Made by a program: the position numbers and the translations under genes
Shown here: piece after piece, positions 21,300-32,500 of the stretch
Position numbering within the stretch: the stretch's first letter is position 1
Layout of the letters: each line of letters begins with the position of its first letter
Source of the DNA: Linepithema humile
Taxonomy: Eukaryota; Arthropoda; Insecta; Hymenoptera; Formicidae
Length of the DNA: 64,000 nt
Direction of reading: 5' to 3'
Assembly (NCBI RefSeq): GCF_040581485.1
Contig: NC_090128.1
Span: 12,028,001 to 12,092,000 of the forward strand
The notes under the pieces: generated by a model
The model's database searches: none
Told to the model about the DNA's origin: nothing
Seen by the model: the letters and a program-made list of their open reading frames with translations, nothing else

Positions 21300-22015
21300 T
21301 TTAATTCTATTTGTAAATTTGTTAAATTTAACTATATAAAATTAAAACAAAACTTTTATCGAATTATCACGCGGTATTAAAATCAGATTATGTTGCTGGC
21401 ACATTGCTAGTCATTGATTGTGGCGTCTCGTAACAGAATTTGTTAGAACTAAAAAAATATGCTGGTTCGAAGTTGTGTTACGCTATGTATTGCGAAAAAT
21501 TTTATAATAAATATTTATTATATTTATACATGTGTACTATATAAGATAGAAATAATTCATATTTATAAATGTATTTTCTAGATTTCAATAATAGTCTTTA
21601 ATAATCTAGATTTTTGCAAACAATTTTAATAAAATATAATCATAAAAAGTAGAGTATATAAATACAAAAGTCATTTATAACTAAATTTTAAGTGTTTAAT
21701 TTTTATTGCAATAAAGTTTTACTTTATTTCTATAAAGCATTATGTTATATGCAAGTTTATTGAGCAGTATATATCATAATTCTGTACAAATATATACTTA
21801 TATAAGTAAAATATACTTTATAAGGAATATAACATATAATTAGTATAAATCTTAAATCATTTTATTCGTAAAATATAAAAAATTATACATATATATATAT
21901 ATTAAAATATATACATATATATATTATATACATAAATTTAACAATTATTATATGGAATGTAAAAAATATTTTGGTTGTATACCTTCAACTTGAATGAGAT
22001 CTAAATATTATATAA
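21300..22015. other. PWP1 upstream region and HMGCL 3'UTR
   Basis: AT-rich with TA-repeat stretches near 21885-21935. A minus-strand AATAAA near 21723 is a candidate HMGCL polyadenylation signal. No coding exon recognised. Confidence 0.5.
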
Positions 22016-23014
22016 CTAGCACTTTTCGCGACTCTTTTTGGCAAGTACAGCCAGTCCAGTCTTTGATTGATTTGCTCTGTCTAATTGTTTACTAATGTAA
22101 TCTCCAATTTCCACAATTTTATCAAAGTTTATACCAGTTTCCATTCCTTGTCCTCTTAAAAAGTATAACAGATCCTCAGTGGCAACATTTCCTGAAGCAC
22201 CAGCAGCATAAGGACATCCACCAAGTCCAGCAACTGAAGAATCCAAGACTCTTATACCTTCTTCAAGACCTGCATATATATTTGCCAAAGCCTGTCCATA
22301 TGTGTCATGACAATGTAGAGCATAATAATTCATATCATTAGAAGAAACATAGCGTAACTCATCTAAAACACGTTTAATTTTATTCGGCGACCCTACGCCT
22401 ATAGTGTCGCCCAAGGAAATTTCATAACATCCATGCTCTAACAATGTTGAAGCCACATGTGCTGTGGCGGCTGGTTTGATTTCACCTTCGTAAGGACAGC
22501 CAACAACACAAGATACATAACCCCTGACCTTAATATTGTGCTTTTTTGCCTCTTCTATGACGCGCTTAGAATTCTTTGCAGTCTCCTCGATGGAACAGTT
22601 TACGTTTGCTTTGGAAAAGGCCTCTGATGCTGTAATGAATACAGCAACTTCTTTTACACCTACTGCAACAGCATTTTCTAAACCTTTCAGATTTGGTATA
22701 AGTACTGGGTAAGATATGTCGTTTCTCTTCTCAATTTGCTGAAAAACTTGTGCGTTATCTGCCATCTGAGGAACCCATTTTGGAGATACAAAACTAGTAA
22801 CCTCAATACTCTTCAATCCGGTTGCTGACAGTTTATTGATGAAGTCGACCTTCACTTCAGCAGGTACTATCTTCTTCTCGTTCTGCAACCCATCTCGAGG
22901 TCCAACTTCAACTATTCTTACGAAATCGCTATATTGTCTCGATGCATACCTTTTAACACAGTTGCTAATTTTTGATGACAATTGCAATGTTGACCGCTTT
23001 GTAAATAATTCCAT
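22016..23014 (-). CDS. HMGCL: Hydroxymethylglutaryl-CoA lyase, mitochondrial
   Basis: Cleaves HMG-CoA to acetoacetate and acetyl-CoA, the last step of leucine breakdown and ketogenesis. A single uninterrupted 332-codon ORF, the usual full length. Residues 1-28 (MELFTKRSTLQLSSKISNCV and on) are basic and lack acidic residues after E2, like a mitochondrial presequence. Catalytic features: R40-D41 in EVGPRDGLQNE, E71, the metal-site pair H234/H236 in ALHCHDTYGQ, and C267 in the HMGCL signature SVAGLGGCPYA. The C-terminus ends REKC, with a terminal cysteine but without the CKL peroxisomal signal of the vertebrate enzyme. No introns, unlike its neighbours. Divergent from RNASEH2A with start codons 376 bases apart. 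Confidence 0.97.
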   Translation of the reverse strand: MELFTKRSTLQLSSKISNCVKRYASRQYSDFVRIVEVGPRDGLQNEKKIVPAEVKVDFINKLSATGLKSIEVTSFVSPKWVPQMADNAQVFQQIEKRNDISYPVLIPNLKGLENAVAVGVKEVAVFITASEAFSKANVNCSIEETAKNSKRVIEEAKKHNIKVRGYVSCVVGCPYEGEIKPAATAHVASTLLEHGCYEISLGDTIGVGSPNKIKRVLDELRYVSSNDMNYYALHCHDTYGQALANIYAGLEEGIRVLDSSVAGLGGCPYAAGASGNVATEDLLYFLRGQGMETGINFDKIVEIGDYISKQLDRANQSKTGLAVLAKKSREKC

Positions 23015-23390
23015 CGTTATATGTAAAATTTCAAAAACTGTAATAAAACTGTGCCCTATTTAAAAATTATATTGTGCTGTTTACAAGTTATCAGCTCTTA
23101 CGTATCGTTAAAGATAAACCATGATTTGTTTATAAAATTTTATTTGAGTGACATCGAGTTTCAAAATCCTAGTCTTATGCCCTTTTTTCAATCGGGAATG
23201 CGATTGGATGCAATTCAATGCAACATTACAAATTGTGCTTAATGTCGATATATCGATATATTGAAAGTAAGCAATAATGTATCGCAAGCGTTCGAGTTGG
23301 CGGTAATGTCTAAATGAAATGTTGAGGTTATGTTATGTTATAGGTTAACTTGTTTTGATTGAGCTATCACGCGAGTGTAAAACCGTAAAA
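23015..23390. promoter_or_regulatory. Divergent promoter HMGCL / RNASEH2A with a DRE octamer
   Basis: A 376-base interval between head-to-head start codons. It contains TATCGATA at 23251-23258 (the DREF-binding DRE of insect housekeeping promoters), nested in a longer TCGATATATCGATATA palindrome, and a GTTATGTTATGTTATAGG direct repeat near 23325. No TATA box pattern stands out. Confidence 0.6.
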
Positions 23391-24824
23391 ATGGATGAAG
23401 ATACGATAAGTAACGGTGATCAAGAGGAGCAGAAGAATTCGTATAAAGAAATAATTAATGATATTACGTGCAAAGAAGATTTAACTTCATTTTTCAAAGA
23501 AAGCGATCACAGTGTCAATAAGGTCTACTTCTCGAAGGTAAACAAATACTTTTGTGATGAAATACTTTTCGATGAAAAAAAATAATAAGAGAATATTTAT
23601 TTTAAATATAAAAACAAACAATTTTGCACATGTGTGACAGTTTCATGAATGTTGAATTAAATAAATATTTAACATATTTTTATTATAGTTGTAATATAAT
23701 TATTGCGTTCATCATTTTTAATAATTTAAGTCTTTTTTTATTGACGGACAGTCTCATATATTTTTATGTATGAAATATTGCTTTTATATTTTATATTGAG
23801 TATTGTTTTATATATTGGAATACAGATATTGTTATATAAAGATTCTTTCTGAGATATTCTTAATTTTTAACAAATGTAATATATTGCAAAGAATATTGGA
23901 GAAGGAATAAATGGAATTAGAAGGATAGAAAAAGATCAAGGAAATAGGTGCACCTAGGTTTATCAAGATCAATCGCAGGTTCCACAAATCTGTAAGGATG
24001 AACCATGTCAGCTCGGTGTGGATGAGGCAGGTCGTGGTCCAGTCTTGGGACCGATGGTTTACGGGATCTCTTACGCTCCATTGTCGCAGAAGCAGCTGCT
24101 CGTCGATCTAGGCTGCGCCGATTCCAAGAGTTTGACGGAAAAGAAGCGCGACGAGATATTCGACGATACCTGCAAGCATAAAGACAGCATAGGTTGGGCG
24201 ATCGAGGCAATATCGCCGAATGTCATCGCCAACAGTATGTATCGCCGCACCAAAATCTCATTGAACGAGACTTCCATGATGTCGGCTATGGACTTGATAC
24301 AAGGAGCGATCGAGGCTGGCGTAAACGTGGCCGAGATCTACGTGGACACCGTCGGCAAGCCCGAGTCTTACCAGGTGCGATTGAAGGGCGTGTTCCCCGG
24401 CATAAAGATAGTCGTGGCGAAGAAAGCCGACGCGACCTATCCAATTGTCAGCGCGGCCAGTATATGCGCGAAAGTGTCGCGTGATCACGCGATACGCGCG
24501 TGGCGGTTTCGCGAGGGTGACAATATCGAGACGGAATATGGCAGCGGTTATCCCACCGATCCGGCGACTAAGAAGTGGCTGGCCGCGAACGTGGATCAGG
24601 TGTTTGGCTTTCCGCAGCTCGTCCGGTTTAGCTGGTCCACTGCCGAGCAGATACTCGAGTCAAAAGCGCTGACCGTAGAGTGGGAAGAAACAGAGGAGCC
24701 GGAGACTCCGAACGAGCAGAAGATTTTGAAGTTCTTCGCCAAATCTCCAGCTAAATCGCTAAATCACACAAAAAAACACCCGTTCTTCACGGAACGTTGT
24801 CTGTCTAACGCGACTGTTTTATGA
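23391..24824 (+). CDS. RNASEH2A: Ribonuclease H2 catalytic subunit A
   Basis: The nuclear enzyme that removes ribonucleotides and RNA primers from DNA. Exons 23391-23537 (49 codons) and 23979-24824 join AAG|GTT in phase 0, giving 330 residues. The first ATG of the leader exon was chosen; upstream in-frame sequence lacks another ATG. Catalytic acidic residues: D64/E65 in GVDEAGRGPVLGPMVYG, D172 in YVDTVGKPESYQ, D200 in KKADATYP, followed by SAASICAKVSRD. The EYGSGYPTDP and FGFPQLVRFSW blocks are diagnostic. Near the C-terminus, EQKILKFF (295-302) resembles a degenerate PCNA-interacting peptide. The N-terminal ~50 residues, rich in acidic and lysine residues, exceed the human leader by about 30. 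Exon 2 is CpG-rich. AATAAA at 24969. Confidence 0.96.
23538..23978 (+). other. RNASEH2A intron 1
   Basis: A 441-bp AT-rich intron, GTAAAC at the donor and ATCGCAG at the acceptor. Nothing else recognised. Confidence 0.7.
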
Positions 24825-24968
24825 TATCCGTTTTCATCCTGATCTTCTCCTGAAAATTTTTAACGAAAAAGTTAATTTACTAGTATTGTTACAATTAATT
24901 GGGACATATATGAGACACTCGGATTGAAATGAATCTTTTATTCCGAGCATCTCATATAGAAAATATTT

Positions 24969-24974
24969 AATAAA
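24969..24974 (+). other. RNASEH2A polyadenylation signal
   Basis: AATAAA about 145 bases past the stop codon. Confidence 0.6.
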
Positions 24975-26508
24975 TATACAGTGCTACTTACGTTGTCTTT
25001 CATTATAGTTTTATTAGATCGATGTACAACACATTTCGAGAGAGATTCACGCGATACGCTAAAGAAAATACTTCCGCAGATTAGAATTCAACGATATTAT
25101 TTTTTTTCCGTAAGTTGATATTACAGTGTTTTATTTCGGAATCATTAAATTAAAGAAAAGTATACCTTCTGGCAATTTTATATATATATCATATATACAT
25201 ATGTACAGAGTATGCCCTTAAAAGCTACCATAGATAAAGAGTGGGGCAGTTTTACTTACGAAAAATTCCTCTACACACCGTGCCACCGTGATTAATTAAC
25301 AATTAGGAATGCTTAGCGTGAAAAGTTCAAAAATCTTTGGTAAACGCACGCCTACAGTCACACACGTCGTACAATTATTCCTAGGACATTATCTTGTTAA
25401 CGCACGATTAATAGCGACTAGATCATTAAGGGCTACGGATGACGGCGAACAGAAACGACGATTTGTTTTGTTGCATGCTGCTGCATCGCTGCCGCTTCTT
25501 GGTTGTATGCACTAGATTCTCGATTCGTGTTTATTTTATTGATTTACGGCCACACGCGGCGTGTAAGTACGGCGTCGTGCGCGTCGCCCTCGTTTTCTTA
25601 ACTAAATATCTGCCATTCGCAACGTCGAGCGCAGCATAACCGATAATTAATCTTATTGATTAATACACAACGCGTTTTAGATATTTTTTTCGATATTTTA
25701 AAATCTCTTTAATAAATATTCAATCGCAAATATCAACTTTCAACTCGAAAATAACGATGGAAATATTTTTACATCATATATTGCGTATCGAGTTCGGAAA
25801 TCTGCAGGGAATTTTCTATATTTAAAATGTTAATTATATTGCTTTACAGTCGAATAAAGTTTCTACTCTATCATTACTATCGCAAATCAGGCATAGAGCG
25901 GCTAATGAAAATTCGATAAAATGCGGGATTCGCCACGTTCTCGGTTTGCCCGGCAGATATTGCGCTAGCCACACAACGGATATGCAGATGAAGTGATGCG
26001 CGCACGCGTATGTGTGTGTGTGTGTGTGTGTGCACGTATCCGAAGAAATCGATTTATACACTTTACGCATGAGTCGCCGCAAGCGATGTAAAAAGTCGCG
26101 ACACCGAATTTTCACGATAAACGACACAGGTTGTCGCTCGTACACATTCTTCCGACGAACATACACGAGAAGATGCGCCGCCGCTCGTCGTACTGTTCTA
26201 CGCGAAAGATGTAATTTCTTTAGGGCGAAAATAAAACGATCAAATTGCCGCAACTGTCCGATGAAGACTTTTTATCGCCTTGAAAAAAGAAACCCCTTGT
26301 TCCTTTACAACGAAATCTCTCCTCACATTCGAGTAATATCTAACGTACCGATAGTGTCTGCCTACGATTACGTGGTTTTCTAATTCCACTAATTGCAATT
26401 ATAAAAAATATAAACAACACGGGTAATTTATTACGTAATCTTGTCACACGAGGATGGCTTCCACAGGCCTACGGGATGAGCACGAAGGACGAGTGGTGTG
26501 CCCGATCC
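24975..26508 (-). other. Intergenic DNA and likely beaten-path 3'UTR
   Basis: Composition shifts here from AT-rich to GC-richer. A minus-strand AATAAA at 25530-25535 could end the beat transcript (about 1 kb of 3'UTR). A (TG)n run is at 26011-26032. ORFs on either strand (25309-25515, 25834-26253, 26012-26383) show no family resemblance. Confidence 0.45.
26011..26032. repeat. (TG)11 microsatellite
   Basis: Eleven TG units in the presumed beat 3'UTR. Confidence 0.95.
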
Positions 26509-29500
26509 TTACCGCAGCAGTAATCCAATGATCACCAGCACGACGCATGGTCCTAACGTTATACTGCCGCTCGCTGGAAGAAAAAAGAAGAGGAGGAGTG
26601 GGGGACACATCGTTTCCTGTAAGAGAGAGAGAGAGAGAGAGACTCTCTCATAAATATTCAAGGAAAAAATTCAAAGTTTGAACTTGACGCGGAAATTGCA
26701 GCTTAGTTAAGCGAGTTTGGCTAAAGCGATTTGCGCTTAAGCGCGTTGTAAAAAAATGGCTGAATTAAAAGGGATCGGCGGGGATCTCGTATCCGCGAAA
26801 TTGGATTCTTAATCTTTCGATCGCTCACGCGTCCGCGATTCTGACAGTTTCGAAATTCCTTCGCGCGTTTCCCCTTAGAACTGTTGTCCCTAAAACACGT
26901 TTCGCGCGGAACAAGTTACCTGTTTGCGCTTTGGCTTCGCGCGCGCGGAGCCGGAACAACGTATCGGGGAAAATGACGTTGAGTTGCTAAACTATCCGCA
27001 CACGTCAGGACGAGCTTCGAGTTGGAGATGTTAACACCAAAAGGGCTGAGATCCATTATTTCAGTCGCTAAGCCCTTCGCACGCGGCCACAAAGCTTATA
27101 CTTTTTGCGAACTTTTAATCAATATTAACGACGTGAACTGTGAAAAACGTCAATTTTTTTTCACGCTTTGAAAAGCGTTCCTTATCCCCCTTTATACGCG
27201 AGGTGGGTAATGGTGGCTTCCAGACAGACCCTCATCTCAATCCATTTCATACTAATGTAAACAAAACGTCAAAGTTAATATTCCGATTATGTTGTTTTAA
27301 GAGATTTGAAAAAAGAAACTTAGAATTAAACTCTTGAATAATGCATAGAAAGTAAAATTGGATTTGTGTTATTTGACGTACTAATTTCCTTATCGTAATT
27401 TTATCTTTTTATTGCCGTTATTATCCTCAGATGTTGAAAGATGTTTAAAAAAATATTCATCTCCTTTAAAAAAAATAATAAAGATTAATATATTAATATA
27501 TTCCAATAATTAATTGTGTATATAAGTTTCGAATATTAAGATATTATTTAAAAAGCTGTATCTCTTTTAGTAATGTTATTAATGTTATTAATTTAAGGGA
27601 CAGTTTTTCTTTTTTGCTTTTTCCAAATTCGTCCATAGGGTTAACAAGGGCAGCCGAATTGAAAGACATAATCAAGAAATCCGTATTTGTGCGGTAGAGA
27701 ATAGACGTCTCGCTCTGGTTGCTACGTCATCTATCCTCGGCCAACGACCGGTTCTTTTTTTTACCTAGTATATGCTCGGCATGCGTGTGCCCTTGCGCCC
27801 TTGTCCCCCTGCTCTCCAATACCGGCATCTTCAGGGGCCCTTGTTTCTCACCCTCTATGCTGAGCTCATTCGATTTCCAATATAAAGTCAGTATCGTCGC
27901 CACGCATTTGATCTTCAAGTCTCCCTTCTTGAAGTGCTTCGAACGCAGACGGAACTCCAGACTGAGTGTGGTGGTCTCCAGACCCTCCTGGTCCTTAGTG
28001 ATGTAGGGCCCCTTCAAGAACTGCGTTTCGACCTAATCGAAGCAAAGAAGGGGACTATATATATTCGCTCTCGACCTGAACGACGACGACGACGACGATG
28101 ACGACGCGATTGTTCTCTCCGCCGGCAGGGATATTCGCAAGCACGTCATCAACGTTGTTATTTAATCCCTCGCAGTGATATTTTTTCTAAAATTTTTATA
28201 TGTAATTTTCTGGGAAAATAGAAGCGTCAGAGAGGCCGCTTATCAATTTTAAACGCACGTTGCAGGATGCTCTATCCGAAGGGACTAAGAAGTAGATAAA
28301 TGGAGAAACTGGTGACAGACCAGCTGGAATATTGAAGTGGAACAAGAAAAAGATAATGCTTCGTTCAATAAACTCGATCACAAAGGAATAAACGACAGAC
28401 AAGCGGCGCTGTCTCTTCGGATGCGCGAAGCTATAATTGAACAGGGATTATTTTAGTGTCCTTAAAATTTATTTTTCTCCTCTTCTCTAATAAAATGTAA
28501 TTATGTCGTCGGTGCTTATCATCGCAAATTAAATACCACGTTATCTGTCTAATCTGCTTCCTGCAAAATTGACTCTTGACCCGCGAGCTCTCTGAGAGCA
28601 CTATATAAACTTTTAATAGCGCTCAACGGAAGATTGCTATCTGTCTCATTATATTTTGCTATAAGATCTGCAATAAAAATTAAGAGGCAGTCCAGCGTGT
28701 AGCGTGTTCCAATCATAATAATGAAATTATTCAATATCTCATTACTTTTAATTATACTTTTTATGTTAAAAGCAAATTTTATGTTTTTTTCTGACGGCGA
28801 ATTGACGGAGAATTTTGACGCATTAAGGAGTATGCATTCGCTCTGAATATTGCAAGGGGAGATTATCCTTTAATCATAAGGTTATTGATTCGAATATTGA
28901 TTAAGCGCAATTCAATTTTAATAAGCCGCGAAACTAATGCGGACGTTAAAACAGTAATGAGGCAATTTTGCGCGAGCTCGCGCGCTCGCGCCCGCTCGCG
29001 ACACTCGAAGATTAATTACCCAAGAGCCAATTATTTGTTTGCGTATGAAAAATGAAAAAGCTCCGAGCGTCAGAGAATACACTTTGCAAAATTAATCCTC
29101 GAGCTTTGTTAGCGCGTAATCGCGGGTCAACGACACATTAACAGTCACGTTCGCGGTCGTCGCAAACGCGCGTTATTTTTACAGAGAAAAAAAATTCGCC
29201 GTGGCTTATTGTCGTGATGGAAAACTTTTGACAGAGTGTTCGAGAGAGAGAGAAAGAGAGAATGGGTTACGACTTTCCCTCGTCACACAGTGATATCAAA
29301 GTGCGCTTTTACGGGCGTAACCTCGTAAGTTGTGTGTCACGATGGCGGTAAAACGTGATGTATTACGAGAAAGAAGTCCTTACTGAGATAAACGTCAACT
29401 TCATCACTCGTCCAACCATCTAACGACAGTGTTAGATTCGTTCATAAATTAAGAGTGAAGAATCAATCTCGATTATGTTTCGACAGATTATTAATTTAAA

Positions 29501-32500
29501 GCACAATTGATAACATGTTTTGGAGATAAAAAATTGAATTTTTGATCCACGGAAATTGAGATAAAAATTAAAACGTTCTTTTTCGGAATTTCTAATAAAA
29601 AAAAATATTTTAAAAAATTAAGAATCGGAATAATGCGGTATGTTAAATGATATTTCTCTAGTTATTGACAGATAAGTCTTCTTCCCGTTACACAACCGCA
29701 TCCGTGCATTAGCGAACGCGAGTGCTTCGACTTTAGACGGATTTTTCGAAAATGGGTGGCTTATCTCGGACGTCGGTGACGCACGTCGCCGCGAAATTTT
29801 ACACTTCTTAGCGCGAGAAAATGTTTACGATTTCATGAAAGCTAGTCGGAGAGACGCAATGCGTCTGAAGTGCTACTCACGCGTTCACTGTTGATGTACC
29901 AGCTGAGTGAGGCATGTGGCTTTGAGTTCAACGAGGTGCAATTGAATCGCAAGACATCGCCGAGCTGATAGCGACGTTTCTTCGGCAAAAACGGCGTGAT
30001 GTTGGGTCCTTTATCCGGCAGAGCTGGAGATATCGAAAACGCTCGTTAATATCCATCACGAGGCAAAGACGCGTCCTTCGATTAATTCGACGAGCGACGG
30101 GGCTTTTAACTTGCGCGCCCGCTCGAATATTTTAACGCAATACCGCTTGACCGTAATTTTGTTGCGGCGGGCTTAACTTGTTTACCGGCGTGGAAATTTT
30201 AATGGAGTAACACTTCGCTATAATCATCGCACGCGATATAACGCACACATTTAACTATGTAAACTGTATAGATATATAAATATCGCGCGGTGACTCGCTG
30301 GCTTGACGCAAAAGCCGACCGATCGAGATTATGTGCCCGTCGGCAAAGAGAATAAGTAATCGAATCCGTCCTGGATTAAAAAGATTGGATGGAAAAACCA
30401 ACGGCGGTCTCTTATTTAAACTCGAAAGAACTCGGCACACTGAAAATCCTCTCGACCGATATATCCTGTGATATATGATATTATCAATCAAGAGTTTGTG
30501 AAGAGTGGCAGTTGTTACGACATGTTGACATCTTTATATTAAAAACAATTGAAATTGAGAGAAGTTTGACGAATGTAATTGGAAGTTTCCTTATTTAGAC
30601 TCGGAGAATCCTGATAAATAATATTACTTAGGAGAATATCGGTTTCAAGTTTGTCAACCGATTGAAAGAAAAACGCGATATTTCTCGGAGTGCAGCGTAC
30701 GTGATGATAATAACATAGGATTAACGGAAAACGTTTAAATCGTTCAAGTCGAGGAGTTATAGATGTGATATTACCGTCACAGGAATGGATTGTCAGTGAT
30801 TCGTCACCGGCGGTAGGTCGATATTTGAGGAGCAGATAATGTCCTCTCGCGGAACGGATTAAAAACCGACGCGACGTAATTAACTCTTTCGGACGTATTG
30901 GAACTGCGATTCGTTTTAATTCCCGCGTTAAGTGGCTTATAAAATCCTCAAAGTCGTTAAAATTCCTAATCCGCCGGTGGAAAATCTATCTTCTTCTTGA
31001 GCACGAAACCGAAATCCTTCCGTTAAACGGCACGTTATAAATCTTTGTCTCAGAATTAAACCGTCCCCGAGTTCCGGCGTTTCACCGGGACTACACAGAT
31101 AAATCTTTTTATGGCTTGAAATTCGGACATGAATAAAATTACGATTAGCCGAGCGCAGTTTTTTCTCCCCCGGTCGATCACGATAACAACAACATTTGCT
31201 CGGATAATGAGAATCGGTGGGAAAGAATAGCCGCGCGGGAATAAATCAACGGCGCAACAATATCCCCCCCTCCCCCAAGTTCGCGGCGGCTGGATATCGC
31301 CGTTATTGCACAATTCTTTCAAAATACAGACCCTCTTAATTAATATAAATTTGCTGTATGTGCTACTCACCGACTACCATCATATCCGAGTGGTCGGAAA
31401 CAGTTTGAAAAGACGGCGCCTCTGCCGAAACCTCGCATCTGTAGCGTCCCGAGCTCATGAGGTTCACGGAATGAAGAACGACCAGTCGTTCGGTAGAATT
31501 GTGAACCTGAAATAGAAAATCTTGCATGAAAACGTTGCCATTCAGCTCGTTGTAATAATTAATGTGAACAACTGCCGAACTTGTTTTACGAAATATTCAC
31601 TTTCCAAGTAAATTAACGGAGTTAAATTTTAATATAAATAATTATTTTAATTGAAAAATTATGCGCAGAGTTTATCATCTTAATACTATCTCTTAATGTT
31701 ATATTGCAACTTTTACAATATTTTCCCATTAATATACGATGTATAATAAATTTCACGTTTGTACAACATTATTTCCGAGAATTGATCGGACAAGAGTTCA
31801 GGATTTCACCTCGCCTCTCTCGAAATTTCGACGGATGAGCGAATAAAATCGAGGATATATTCGTATATTCGTCTTTCGGGTAAAATGAACTTCCCACCGA
31901 CAACTTCCGTCAAAAATTTCCCCGCCGCGGTCCAGTGAATCACCATCAGCCCTCTCCTCTTTGTACAGACTTCCGAAAAGCTCGCCGCGGAGTTTTCACG
32001 TCGCGAGCGGCGAAAACCGGAGTTTTTTTTCCGTATCACTCAATGGCGCGGAAAACCCAGCGAGTGATATACTCGGCGAGGAATTGAAATTATTGGAAAT
32101 ATCATTAACCCAGAAGAACGCTCGGAGGAGGAGGCGACTCCCTCTCAGGATCAATTTGTAATGCGTTATCTTTTGCGGCGGCGACGACGACGGCGATGAC
32201 GACGAAAGGCAATTTCAGACGTGCTCCCGACGATGACGTGCTTAACGAACAACGGCCCGGCATTAAATTAGTTTCGCGAAGAACGCGGAGGACAAACCCC
32301 GGGTCATCGTTGTCGGCATCCTCGCAATTTTCATCTTCGCGCGCGCGCGCGCGCGGGAGTGGCGCATTTCGCGATTCATTATACTAATCGATGTAATTAT
32401 AAACAACGGATATAACGACCGCCGGGTAGACAGGGATAATTTCCGAGGGCGTCAATCTCTCGGCGCTCGGTGATTAATGTTAATATCAAGGCACATTATG

